Source of the DNA: an uncultured Clostridia bacterium
Lineage (GTDB): Bacteria > Bacillota > Clostridia > Oscillospirales > Ruminococcaceae
Direction: 5' to 3'
Length of the DNA: 41,661 nucleotides
Assembly (NCBI GenBank): GCA_947166275.1
Contig: CAMVDP010000017.1
Span: 1 to 41,661 of the forward strand
Below the pieces are notes generated by a model. That model was not told the origin of the DNA and searched no databases. It worked only from the letters and a program-made list of their open reading frames with translations. The translations under genes and the position numbers were made by a program. This document shows, piece after piece, positions 17,198 to 24,717 of the stretch; position 1 is the stretch's first letter, and every line of letters begins with the position of its first letter.

Positions 17198-17226
17198 TTG
17201 CAAATTCAATGCAGATGTGATATGAT
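17198..17226 (+). promoter_or_regulatory. Promoter of gdhA
   Basis: TTGCAA (17198-17203), 17 bases, TATGAT (17221-17226). Both hexamers are near consensus and lie about 70 bases upstream of the gdhA start. Confidence 0.75.
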
Positions 17227-17243
17227 ATATCACGTAAGTTTAC

Positions 17244-17262
17244 AGCGGAGAGGGTCTCCGCT
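17244..17262 (+). promoter_or_regulatory. Perfect hairpin in the gdhA leader
   Basis: AGCGGAGA, loop GGG, TCTCCGCT. It begins about a dozen bases after the probable transcription start and is not followed by a T-run, so it is not a terminator. It could protect the 5' end of the transcript or be a protein-binding site. Confidence 0.6.
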
Positions 17263-17297
17263 ATTTCAGCCAATATTTATACAGGAGGGTCATCAAA

Positions 17298-18650
17298 ATG
17301 GCACTGAAAAATCAGTATCTCACCGAACTTTTAGAGAGAGTGAAGAAAAGAAACGCGAATGAACCCGAGTTCATTCAGACCGTAACGGAAGTATTCGAGT
17401 CCATCGAGCCCGTTATCGAAAAGAGACAGGATCTCGTTGACGCAGGCGTTCTCGAGCGCATCGTAGAGCCCGAAAGACAGATCATGTTCCGCGTACCGTG
17501 GGTAGATGACAAGGGCAAGGTACAGGTAAACCGCGGTTACCGTGTACAGTTCAACTCGGCTATCGGTCCGTACAAAGGCGGCCTTCGTTTCGCTCCCAAC
17601 GTATATATCGGTATAATCAAGTTCCTCGGCTTCGAGCAGATCTTCAAGAACAGCCTTACTTCGCTTCCTATGGGCGGCGGCAAGGGCGGTTCCGACTTTG
17701 ACCCCCAGGGCAAGTCTGACGCTGAAGTTATGCGTTTCTGCCAGAGCTTCATGAGCGAGCTTTACAGACACATCGGTCCGAACCTCGACGTTCCCGCAGG
17801 TGACATCGGTGTCGGCGGACGTGAGATAGGCTACCTCTTCGGACAGTACAAGAGACTCAAGAACGAGTTCTCCGGCGTTCTCACAGGTAAAGGCATCCAG
17901 TACGGCGGCTCCCTCATCAGACCTGAAGCTACCGGCTACGGTGCAACATACTACACAGTCGAGATGCTCAAGCACTTCGGCGACGATATCAAGGGCAAGA
18001 CAGTTGCTATCTCCGGCTTCGGTAACGTTGCATGGGGCGTTGCGCTCAAGGTTACAGAGCTCGGCGGCAAGGTAGTTACACTTTCCGGTCCGGACGGCTA
18101 TGTATACGACAAGGACGGCATCAGCACTCCCGAGAAGATCGCTTACATGCTTGAAATGCGCGCTTCCTGCCGCAACAGAGCACAGGATTACGCTGACAAG
18201 TTCGGCGCTGAATTCCATGCAGGCGAGAAGCCGTGGGGCGTTAAGGCTGACATCATCATGCCGTGCGCTACACAGAACGAAGTCAATATCGAAGAGGCAA
18301 AGAAGATCGTTGCTAACGGCGTAAAGTACTATGTTGAGGTTTCCAACATGCCTACAACAAACGAGGCTATCGCTTACCTGAAGGAAAACAAGGTTATCGT
18401 TGCTCCGTCCAAGGCTGTAAACGCAGGCGGCGTTGCAGTTTCCGGTCTCGAAATGTCCCAGAACTCCATGCGTTACAACTGGACTTCCGAGGAAGTTGAC
18501 CAGAAGCTCAAGACCATAATGAAGAACATCTTCGAAGCTTCCGTAAATGCAGCTCACGAGTACGGTCTCGGTGATGACCTCGTAGCAGGCGCTAACATCG
18601 CAGGCTTCCTCAAGGTCGCAGAGGCTATGAAGGCTCAAGGCGTGGTTTGA
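17298..18650 (+). CDS. gdhA: NADP-type glutamate dehydrogenase
   Basis: A 450-residue hexameric enzyme converting 2-oxoglutarate and ammonia to glutamate, the main ammonia-assimilation entry when ammonia is plentiful. The length and landmarks match the small hexameric class: GPYKGGLRFAPNV (~88-100), the catalytic Lys and glycine run of LPMGGGKGGSDFDPQGKS (~122-139), DVPAGDIGVGGREIGYLFG (~163-181), and the Rossmann motif SGFGNVAWG (~234-242). The sequence is far more similar to NADP-dependent bacterial enzymes than to the catabolic NAD class. The codon mix (more GCT, GTT, GTA) differs from its GC3-rich neighbours, as expected for a highly expressed gene. GGAGGGT precedes the ATG. It is monocistronic, with its own promoter and terminator. 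Confidence 0.97.
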   Translation: MALKNQYLTELLERVKKRNANEPEFIQTVTEVFESIEPVIEKRQDLVDAGVLERIVEPERQIMFRVPWVDDKGKVQVNRGYRVQFNSAIGPYKGGLRFAPNVYIGIIKFLGFEQIFKNSLTSLPMGGGKGGSDFDPQGKSDAEVMRFCQSFMSELYRHIGPNLDVPAGDIGVGGREIGYLFGQYKRLKNEFSGVLTGKGIQYGGSLIRPEATGYGATYYTVEMLKHFGDDIKGKTVAISGFGNVAWGVALKVTELGGKVVTLSGPDGYVYDKDGISTPEKIAYMLEMRASCRNRAQDYADKFGAEFHAGEKPWGVKADIIMPCATQNEVNIEEAKKIVANGVKYYVEVSNMPTTNEAIAYLKENKVIVAPSKAVNAGGVAVSGLEMSQNSMRYNWTSEEVDQKLKTIMKNIFEASVNAAHEYGLGDDLVAGANIAGFLKVAEAMKAQGVV

Positions 18651-18673
18651 TCTGACCTGAAATAAAAGATCCG

Positions 18674-18703
18674 AACGGCAGTCCGTATGGACTGCCGTTT
18701 TTT
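18674..18703 (+). terminator. Terminator of gdhA
   Basis: AACGGCAGTCC (18674-18684), loop GTAT, GGACTGCCGTT (18689-18699), then a T-run. Perfect 11-bp stem. Confidence 0.95.
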
Positions 18704-18704
18704 A

Positions 18705-18733
18705 TTGACATCAAGGGAGTTTTATATTATAAT
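18705..18733 (+). promoter_or_regulatory. Consensus promoter of the mscS operon
   Basis: TTGACA (18705-18710), 17 bases, TATAAT (18728-18733), all positions consensus. It starts right at the end of the gdhA terminator. Confidence 0.93.
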
Positions 18734-18775
18734 ATATGTAAAATCACAGATCGATCCCCGAAGAAAGGTAATATT

Positions 18776-19729
18776 ATGATACAATTGCTTGCAGCAGAAA
18801 CTGTCACGGAAACCACCGCGGAAGCTGCCCCCATAGAGGACGAAATAGCCGAGGTCATAAGCGAGACCCTCGGTGAGGAGCTCGTGGAGAATGTCAGCGG
18901 ACTCAGCAAGTTCCTGGCGGAGATCTGGGACGGCTTTATGAGTAAGCTCCCAACGATAATCTTCGCCATAATCCTGCTCATTGTCGGGATATTCATATCA
19001 AAGCTCATCGTTAAGCTCATGGGGAAGGCTATGGACAGGTCAAAGCTCGACCTCACCATCAACCACTTCATCAAGTCCATGGTGAAAATAGTACTGTATG
19101 TCGTGCTTATCACCGTAATACTCACGCTGCTGGGCGTTCCTACCACATCTATCATCACCGTAATAGGTACTGCCGGAGTAGCGATAGGACTTGCACTGCA
19201 GAGCAGCCTTTCCAATCTCGCCGGCGGCTTCCTGATACTGATAGCCAAGCCTTTCCGTGTGGGAAGCTATATTGCCGTGAACGGCGTTGAGGGTACGGTC
19301 GTGAGCATAAATATACTCTACACCAAGCTGATGACCCTCGACAACCGGGCAGTATACATACCCAACGGCATGGCTTCCAACGCTGTGCTCACAAATGTCA
19401 CCGAGGCGGAGCTTCGCCGCGTGGACAACATATTCTCGATATCCTATGACGAGGATTACAAGAAAGCCGCCGCAGCTATCGAAAAAGCGCTCGGCAAGTG
19501 CGACAAGATAATCTCCGATGGTCCGCACAAGCCATTCATACGTATGTGCGCCCACAGCGCGAGCAGCATAGATATCGCTGTTCGCGTATGGTGCAAGACC
19601 TCGGATTACTGGGACGTTTACTTCGATGTTATAGAGTTTATCCGTGCAGAGTTCATCGAGCAGAATATCGAGATACCGTATCAGCAGCTCGATGTTCACA
19701 TGAGATCGCAGGAAAGCATTGTAAAATAG
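18776..19729 (+). CDS. MscS-family mechanosensitive ion channel
   Basis: A 317-residue membrane channel that opens under membrane tension and releases solutes on hypo-osmotic shock. An acidic N-terminal extension (~1-55) precedes TM1 (~58-80) and TM2 (~100-120). The pore helix TM3 (~125-155) reads TAGVAIGLALQSSLSNLAGGFLIL, with the Gly/Ala packing and the LQ-LSNLAGG turn typical of MscS. The beta domain follows at once (AKPFRVGSYIAVNGVEGTV), then NRAVYIPNG and the C-terminal alpha/beta domain. AAAGG precedes the ATG. It is the first gene of a four-gene operon with two lipoproteins and a Tim44-like protein; the next gene starts 20 bases downstream. Confidence 0.94.
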   Translation: MIQLLAAETVTETTAEAAPIEDEIAEVISETLGEELVENVSGLSKFLAEIWDGFMSKLPTIIFAIILLIVGIFISKLIVKLMGKAMDRSKLDLTINHFIKSMVKIVLYVVLITVILTLLGVPTTSIITVIGTAGVAIGLALQSSLSNLAGGFLILIAKPFRVGSYIAVNGVEGTVVSINILYTKLMTLDNRAVYIPNGMASNAVLTNVTEAELRRVDNIFSISYDEDYKKAAAAIEKALGKCDKIISDGPHKPFIRMCAHSASSIDIAVRVWCKTSDYWDVYFDVIEFIRAEFIEQNIEIPYQQLDVHMRSQESIVK

Positions 19730-19748
19730 CATTTTCGGGAGCAAAGCT

Positions 19749-21056
19749 ATGAAATTATCAAGAATATCGGCATTGACAGCGGCAGCAGCGCTCGTATTAT
19801 GCGGCTGTACGAACGGTAAACCCGCGGAGAGCACAACTGCTGCGGCTTCAGCGACCACTTCAGCGACCACTTCAGAAAGCACAACGGCATCGGAGACGGA
19901 GGCTTCACCCACAACCGCGGAAAAGGAGCCCGACATGGATATAGGTGCAGGCATCTGGCTCGCCAAAAACAACGGTAAAACTCCGCAGTACTACTACCGG
20001 TTCGACGGCAGCGGCAACGGTGAACGGCGCAGTCAGGAGGACGGCGAGGAAAAACCGTTCACATATTCGGTAAACGGCTCGACCCTTACCATACAGTACA
20101 AATGGGATGACAACCCCATCGACATAAGCGTTACCGACAACGGTGACGGAAGCATGGAATTCGTCGGCGCGAACGGCAGAAGCCAGACACTCAGATACCT
20201 CGGCGGGTTCGGGTTCGACTGGTTCACATTCTATACCAACAAAGAGCTCCTGGATATGGCGCAGGCGTACTACGCCAACAGAAACAGCGGCAAAACCTTC
20301 AGTGACCAACTTTCCGCGTACATACTCGACGACGACATGATAAGAATAGAGCTCATCAACTTTTCATCGTCGGGCGAGCCCGAGGATGCCGCGATATTCA
20401 CGATCGACCGCTATACCGCCAAGGGAACGCATACCACAGGCAGCGGAGAAGTACCCGTCGACCTCGCAGATATGCAGTACGAGACAGTGACTCCCGCACC
20501 CTGGTCACCCGATGTGACAGCGCGTGACGAGATGACAGGCGAGGAAAAGCATATCGGAGTCATGTATCTCGGCGTACCATTGGTGAAAAGCGGCTACGGC
20601 CCGGGCGACCCGATGTTTGCCACAGACCTGCATTACAACGGCGCGGAGGAAAAGTTCCCCTGTGTGACGGAGCTTCCCGCGGACAGATTTATCTGCACCG
20701 TCCGCGGACGCGAGATGTTCCTTATAGTACCGGCCGACAAGGAAGCGAGCGTCACGGTGCGGGAGATCCTGTACGATAACGAGACCTATTCCGAGTACCC
20801 CGATGACACCCTGTACAGCAGCTCCGACGGCGCACCGTTCGTTATCGTCTGCAACTCCGACCGCAGGCGCTGCGATGTGATGATAACGGTCACGGAAAGC
20901 GACGGCACCACATACGAATGGTATCCGTGGGTCGATCACCCCGAAAACTCGGATGTATACGCGAATTCAATAAACGACTATGACGGCACGATAAAGGACT
21001 TCACCGACTACCCGAAGGTAAACGGTGAAGACGACCCCGATGCAAGAATAAGGTGA
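19749..21056 (+). CDS. Lipoprotein of unknown function
   Basis: A 435-residue exported lipoprotein. The signal peptide ends in a lipobox, LCGC, with Cys20 as the lipidated residue. A Thr/Ser/Ala/Glu-rich linker (~25-60) follows. It includes a short internal duplication: the 13-base unit GCGACCACTTCAG occurs twice in a row near 19850-19876. The remainder is acidic, rich in Asp, Tyr and Gly, and looks like two beta-rich domains: ~65-215 resembles small lipocalin-like lipoprotein domains, and ~250-430 is a second globular part. I recognise no named family. It is co-transcribed with mscS and overlaps no gene; the next start follows five bases after the stop. Confidence 0.8.
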   Translation: MKLSRISALTAAAALVLCGCTNGKPAESTTAAASATTSATTSESTTASETEASPTTAEKEPDMDIGAGIWLAKNNGKTPQYYYRFDGSGNGERRSQEDGEEKPFTYSVNGSTLTIQYKWDDNPIDISVTDNGDGSMEFVGANGRSQTLRYLGGFGFDWFTFYTNKELLDMAQAYYANRNSGKTFSDQLSAYILDDDMIRIELINFSSSGEPEDAAIFTIDRYTAKGTHTTGSGEVPVDLADMQYETVTPAPWSPDVTARDEMTGEEKHIGVMYLGVPLVKSGYGPGDPMFATDLHYNGAEEKFPCVTELPADRFICTVRGREMFLIVPADKEASVTVREILYDNETYSEYPDDTLYSSSDGAPFVIVCNSDRRRCDVMITVTESDGTTYEWYPWVDHPENSDVYANSINDYDGTIKDFTDYPKVNGEDDPDARIR

Positions 21057-21060
21057 TGAT

Positions 21061-22002
21061 ATGAAAAAGATACTGAAGCTTGCGCTTGCGCTGATATTAT
21101 CGGCGTTGCTCCTTTGCACTGCCGTATACGCTTTTGACGCCAACGACTATGATTACGGCGGCGGAGGAGGCGGCTGGGGAGGCGGCGGAGACTGGGGAGG
21201 CGGCGGCTACTCCTACGACAATGATTATAGCTCCAGCTACTCAAGCAGCTCCGGCGGTTCCAGCGACATGACATGGGAGGAACTTCTTATCACCATAGTC
21301 GTGATCGTTGGGTTTCTGGTAGTCGGCGGTATCTGGGCATCGCACCCCTCGAAGAGCAAGAAAAACAAGCCTCCTGTTTCGGGCGTGTCGAGACCTGTCC
21401 CGAACAGGAACAACGAGATCCGCGACGCGGTGCGGCAGTTCGACCCGTCCTTCACCGCAGACGGTATGATATCCCACGCTGTCACCACCTTTACAAAGGT
21501 ACAGAACGCATGGTGCGCACGTGACCTTGAACCCGTACGCAGCCTGATGCACGTAAACCTGTACAACACAACTGTGAAGCAGGTGCAGTCGAAGATCGAC
21601 CAGCATGTTACGTACCATTACGAGAACATCACGATAAACAACGCATACCTTACAAGCTATGTGCGTGACAGCGAATACGAGTACGTAACCGTATACCTGA
21701 ATACGAAGTACATCGACTATCAGACCGATGACAACACCGGCAATATCTTAAGGGGCGACAAGACCACGATGTGGAACCTGCGCTACCTGATGAAGTTCAT
21801 GCGAAGCACCTCGGATACGGCAGATGCGCCGAAATTCTGTCCTAACTGCGGAGCACCGCTTGATATCGCAAGCTCGGGTAAGTGCGAATACTGCGGAAGC
21901 ACCGTCACTACGACTAACTTTGACTGGCTGCTCAGCGACTTTACGACGGTTCGCGCAGATACAAAAGACGACGGCATAAGAATAAACGGAGGTAACAAAT
22001 GA
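21061..22002 (+). CDS. Tim44-like domain protein with C-terminal zinc ribbon
   Basis: A 313-residue protein. The N-terminus is a signal-like segment (KKILKLALALILSALLLCTAVYA, ~2-24) followed by a low-complexity Gly/Trp/Tyr/Ser stretch (~28-68). A second membrane segment follows (LLITIVVIVGFLVVGGIWA, ~75-93). Residues ~115-240 look like a Tim44-like/NTF2 fold (FDPSFTADGMISHAVTTFTKVQNAWCARDLEPVRSLM style), and a treble-clef or rubredoxin-like zinc ribbon is inserted near the end (Cys260, Cys263, Cys275, Cys278 in CPNC-x11-CEYC). The final strand returns to the Tim44-like fold. Tim44-like proteins bind membranes or translocating chains. It overlaps the next gene by four bases. Confidence 0.82.
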   Translation: MKKILKLALALILSALLLCTAVYAFDANDYDYGGGGGGWGGGGDWGGGGYSYDNDYSSSYSSSSGGSSDMTWEELLITIVVIVGFLVVGGIWASHPSKSKKNKPPVSGVSRPVPNRNNEIRDAVRQFDPSFTADGMISHAVTTFTKVQNAWCARDLEPVRSLMHVNLYNTTVKQVQSKIDQHVTYHYENITINNAYLTSYVRDSEYEYVTVYLNTKYIDYQTDDNTGNILRGDKTTMWNLRYLMKFMRSTSDTADAPKFCPNCGAPLDIASSGKCEYCGSTVTTTNFDWLLSDFTTVRADTKDDGIRINGGNK

Positions 22003-22907
22003 TAAAAAGAAAAACAGCGATAATACTTGCTGCGGCAATGATACTTTCTGCCGCATCATGCACATTTCCGGGGCTTCCTGCCGAGACTACCGCAGCAGTC
22101 ACTACCACTGCCGCGGCAGAAGAAACACAAGCCAAAGTGACAACCGCGGGGGAGTCTGCTCTTGCAACGGATCCGGCACCGAACGGCGAAGAGAGCACTA
22201 ATGCTGCTGCTTCGGCAGCGCCCACTGATACCGAGGACACCGAAGCGGAGGTGACCACCGAAGCTCACTTGGAGACCGAAGCTCCTGCAGAGACCGAAGC
22301 GCCCGTTGAGACTACCGCAGAGCCCGCAACGTCAAAACCGGGCATATTCGACAACATCGGCGTCACCACGACGACTGCTCTCGAACCCAACGAGGGCATT
22401 GACAGCCGCGGCAACAAGTACGTCGACGTAGTGTTCGACTCGCTTCCCACCACGTACGAGGAATTCATCGCACTGCCGCAGGCATCGCTTTCAAACGTAT
22501 ACGACACCGCTGCAATGACGGTGCTTGCGCTGTGCTTCTACCCGTCCGACCCCGAGCTCTCGATAAAGATGTACGAGTACGTCAGCGGTCCGCGCACCAT
22601 AAACAGCACCGAGTACAGCTTCATCAAGGACAGATTCATGGACTATGACTATATTCCGCGCTCCTACTTCACCGGAGCTGTTCCGTCCAACGACTATAAA
22701 CCCTCCGAGCCGTACACTGTACGCGTGAGCGAGAACCCGTACACCTACGAAAACGAGGGATACGCAAAGATGTTCCTCACATCGGGCGGCGCAGACACCG
22801 AGCGTTTTGTGATGCTCCGCAAGGGCAAAGATGACAAATGGTATCTTTGGGAGCAGTTTATACTTGTTGGCATCAGAGAACCCGAAAGCGCAAGCCCGTG
22901 GGCATGA
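21999..22907 (+). CDS. Lipoprotein with probable DUF6935-type domain
   Basis: A 302-residue lipoprotein. Signal peptide with the lipobox-like LSAASC (Cys21), then about 110 residues of Thr/Ala/Glu-rich linker containing imperfect ETEAPAETEAPVETT repeats. The C-terminal ~160 residues form a globular domain. It contains FYPSDPELSIKMYEYVSGPR, DRFMDYDYIPRSYFTGA and NDYKPSEPYTV. I recall these as features of a clostridial domain of unknown function (DUF6935), but the number is from memory. It is coupled to the preceding gene by an ATGA overlap and GGAGGT. It ends the mscS operon, followed by a strong terminator. Confidence 0.8.
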   Translation: MIKRKTAIILAAAMILSAASCTFPGLPAETTAAVTTTAAAEETQAKVTTAGESALATDPAPNGEESTNAAASAAPTDTEDTEAEVTTEAHLETEAPAETEAPVETTAEPATSKPGIFDNIGVTTTTALEPNEGIDSRGNKYVDVVFDSLPTTYEEFIALPQASLSNVYDTAAMTVLALCFYPSDPELSIKMYEYVSGPRTINSTEYSFIKDRFMDYDYIPRSYFTGAVPSNDYKPSEPYTVRVSENPYTYENEGYAKMFLTSGGADTERFVMLRKGKDDKWYLWEQFILVGIREPESASPWA

Positions 22908-22921
22908 TATCAAAGCAAAAC

Positions 22922-22954
22922 AAAAGCATGGCAGAGACCCTGCCATGCTTTTTT
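22922..22954. terminator. Bidirectional terminator between the mscS operon and the HIT gene
   Basis: AAAAGCATGGCA (22922-22933) and TGCCATGCTTTT (22941-22952), perfect 12-bp stem with a seven-base loop, T-run on the plus side and A-run on the other. The flanking genes converge, so it serves both. Confidence 0.92.
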
Positions 22955-22964
22955 ATTATCCGGT

Positions 22965-23306
22965 TTATGCCATTTTCTCGGAGAGCTTCACACCGCCGAG
23001 CAGGTGGAAATGCAGATGCTTTACGGTCTGACCGCCGTCATCGCCGATGTTCGTTATGATACGGTAGCCGGAATCGAGCCCGTTCTCCTTGGCGAGCTTC
23101 GCCGCCAGCAGCATTATATCGGCAACAATGGGAGCGCTCTTCTCGTCAAGCGCGTTCACGCTGTCATAGTGTGTCTTGGGGATTATCAGAATATGCACGG
23201 GAGCTTGAGGATTGATGTCCCTGAAAGCCAGCAGCTTATCGTCCTCATATACCTTTGTTGACGGGATCTCACCCGCGATTATCTTGCAGAAAATACAGTC
23301 GCTCAT
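22965..23306 (-). CDS. HIT family (HINT-like) nucleotide hydrolase
   Basis: A 113-residue member of the histidine triad family, which hydrolyses purine nucleoside phosphoramidates and related AMP conjugates. The catalytic triad motif is HLHFHLL (His97, His99, His101). The N-terminal Cys pair C-x2-C (residues 4 and 7) is the partial zinc site seen in many bacterial HINT proteins. It lies 18 bases downstream of nrdR with no terminator between, so the two probably form one transcript. The biological substrate is not deducible. Confidence 0.96.
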   Translation of the reverse strand: MSDCIFCKIIAGEIPSTKVYEDDKLLAFRDINPQAPVHILIIPKTHYDSVNALDEKSAPIVADIMLLAAKLAKENGLDSGYRIITNIGDDGGQTVKHLHFHLLGGVKLSEKMA

Positions 23307-23324
23307 ATCAATTCTCCTTTGCGG

Positions 23325-23765
23325 TCATTCAAGCTCGGAAATCATGCTGATGAAACTCTGCGCGTCAGTAAACTCCTTGTATACCGATGCAAAGCGGATA
23401 TATGCCACAACATCCGTGCTTTTGAGCTTTTCGAGCACCATGTCGCCTATCTGTGCGGAGGATACTTCCTTCTGAAGATTATTCTTGAGCTCGGCTTCTA
23501 TATCGTCTACCATGGACTCTATGGTCTCAAGGCTGACGGGACGCTTTACCGTCGCACGTCGTATACGCTCCGCGAGCTTTTCGGCATCAAACGGCTCTAT
23601 CGAATGATCCTTCTTGACGACCATAAGCGGTATATTCTCGACTATCTCGTATGTAGTAAAACGATATTTACACTCAAGGCACTCACGGCGGCGTCTGATC
23701 CTGCCGTCGGTGGGTCTTGAATCAATGACCTTGCTGTCTGCGAAGCCACATTCGGGACATCTCAT
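23325..23765 (-). CDS. nrdR: Transcriptional repressor NrdR
   Basis: Represses ribonucleotide reductase genes in response to ATP/dATP. It has a zinc ribbon with Cys3, Cys6, Cys29 and Cys32 (MRCPECG and RECLECKYRF), then an ATP-cone domain (VVKKDHSIEPFDAEKLAERIRRA). The frame is open from 23798, but ATG 23763-23765 starts the conserved N-terminus and is preceded by AAAGGAG, giving 146 residues, the usual length being about 150. No nrd genes are in the window. It is followed closely by the HIT gene. Confidence 0.97.
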   Translation of the reverse strand: MRCPECGFADSKVIDSRPTDGRIRRRRECLECKYRFTTYEIVENIPLMVVKKDHSIEPFDAEKLAERIRRATVKRPVSLETIESMVDDIEAELKNNLQKEVSSAQIGDMVLEKLKSTDVVAYIRFASVYKEFTDAQSFISMISELE

Positions 23766-23809
23766 ATAATCGCTCCTTTCACCTGAACGGTGTGACACTT
23801 CATGTTTTT

Positions 23810-23838
23810 ATTTTACCATAATTATTTTACAATTGCAA
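23810..23838 (-). promoter_or_regulatory. Promoter of nrdR
   Basis: Minus-strand TTGCAA (23833-23838), 17 bases, TAAAAT (23810-23815), in an AT-rich spacer. About 45 bases before the nrdR start. Confidence 0.65.
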
Positions 23839-23881
23839 TATTTTTTTACAATTTTGTTCATATTTTTTGTATTTAAGAAAA

Positions 23882-24670
23882 TCAGCTGTTTGCCTTTATG
23901 ATATTTTCGAGAGCGTTTATACTATTCGTTAAATTCGAATACTCTGTATAGTTTCGCCGATACAGCTCCAGTACCATAGAACCGTCAAAGCCCACGGACT
24001 TCAGATCGCGCAGCAGCCCCGAGAAATCGTAAGTACCCATGCCTATCGGCAGGCAGTCCGCATCGGGACGGTTATCGCTCACATGAAGGTGTATAATGTC
24101 GCCGCCGAGAGCCTTTACGAAGTCCTTCGGGTCGTATCCCGCGCGGACAGCCTGCTTTATATCGAGAACGAACTTTGCACGCCCGTAGCACGCACTCTGA
24201 AGTTTTTCGAGAAATTCCACGCTCCCGCTCTTGCAGTAGTGTACATTCTCCAGTGCAACGGTAAGCCCGTATTCCGCCGCAGCATCGCTTATCATCAGGT
24301 ATCTTTCCGCATACTCCTCATCGGAGCATCTCGCTCCCTTGTACGCGCCGTGCAGCACGAAGATCTTCGCACCCGCCTCACGTGCAAAACCGAAAAACTC
24401 ACGGTATATTCCCATTATAGTTTCAACTCTGCGTTTATAATCCGAGAACAGGAAATGCGTTTCAAGCGGTGACGCGAACGGGTGCACCGACACGATGTTC
24501 ATTCCGTACTTCTTTATGCACGATATTATTTCGCGTCGGATATCGCCATGAAGCTCCGAGCTGTCGTTCACGAATATCTCTATGTTACGCACGCCAAGCT
24601 CACCGAGCATCTGTACGGCACGCTCTGTTTCGAGCGGATATAGCGAAGCACTTGAAACTCCCGTTATCAT
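23882..24670 (-). CDS. Sugar phosphate isomerase/epimerase family protein (xylose isomerase-like TIM barrel)
   Basis: A 262-residue TIM barrel of the AP-endonuclease 2/xylose isomerase-like superfamily. Family landmarks include NIEIFVNDSSEL near the start, VSVHPFASPLE, KIFVLHGAYKG, VALENVHYCKSGS (metal-binding Glu), FVLDIKQAVRAGYDP (metal-binding Asp), DIIHLHVSDNRPD (His/Asp) and MVLELYRRN (Glu near the C-terminus). The metal ligands of the superfamily are present. The open frame extends to 24766, but ATG 24668-24670 follows GGAG at a proper distance, and the earlier residues lie in the secF terminator. Substrate is unknown; no sugar operon is adjacent. It lies right after the secDF terminator, so expression may rely on read-through or a weak promoter. 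Confidence 0.88.
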   Translation of the reverse strand: MITGVSSASLYPLETERAVQMLGELGVRNIEIFVNDSSELHGDIRREIISCIKKYGMNIVSVHPFASPLETHFLFSDYKRRVETIMGIYREFFGFAREAGAKIFVLHGAYKGARCSDEEYAERYLMISDAAAEYGLTVALENVHYCKSGSVEFLEKLQSACYGRAKFVLDIKQAVRAGYDPKDFVKALGGDIIHLHVSDNRPDADCLPIGMGTYDFSGLLRDLKSVGFDGSMVLELYRRNYTEYSNLTNSINALENIIKANS

Positions 24671-24683
24671 ACATATTCTCCTA

Positions 24684-24710
24684 TAAAAATCCCCTGCCGT
24701 GAAGCAGGGG
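24684..24710 (-). terminator. Terminator after secF
   Basis: On the minus strand CCCCTGC, six-base loop, GCAGGGG, then ATTTTTAT. It sits between secF and the isomerase-like gene, only about a dozen bases before the latter's ribosome-binding site. Confidence 0.85.
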
Positions 24711-24717
24711 AGCCTTG

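Noticed and set aside
17160-17297. Possible glutamine riboswitch (glnA RNA) before gdhA
   Set aside because: The leader is short and only one simple hairpin is present; the conserved motif core is absent.
17331-18638. 435-codon frame antisense to gdhA
   Set aside because: Shadow of gdhA codon bias. gdhA is intact with promoter, ribosome-binding site and terminator, and the antisense product has no recognisable motif.
19845-19880. Tandem repeat as a mobile or CRISPR-like element
   Set aside because: It is only a two-copy 13-base duplication inside the low-complexity linker of a lipoprotein gene.
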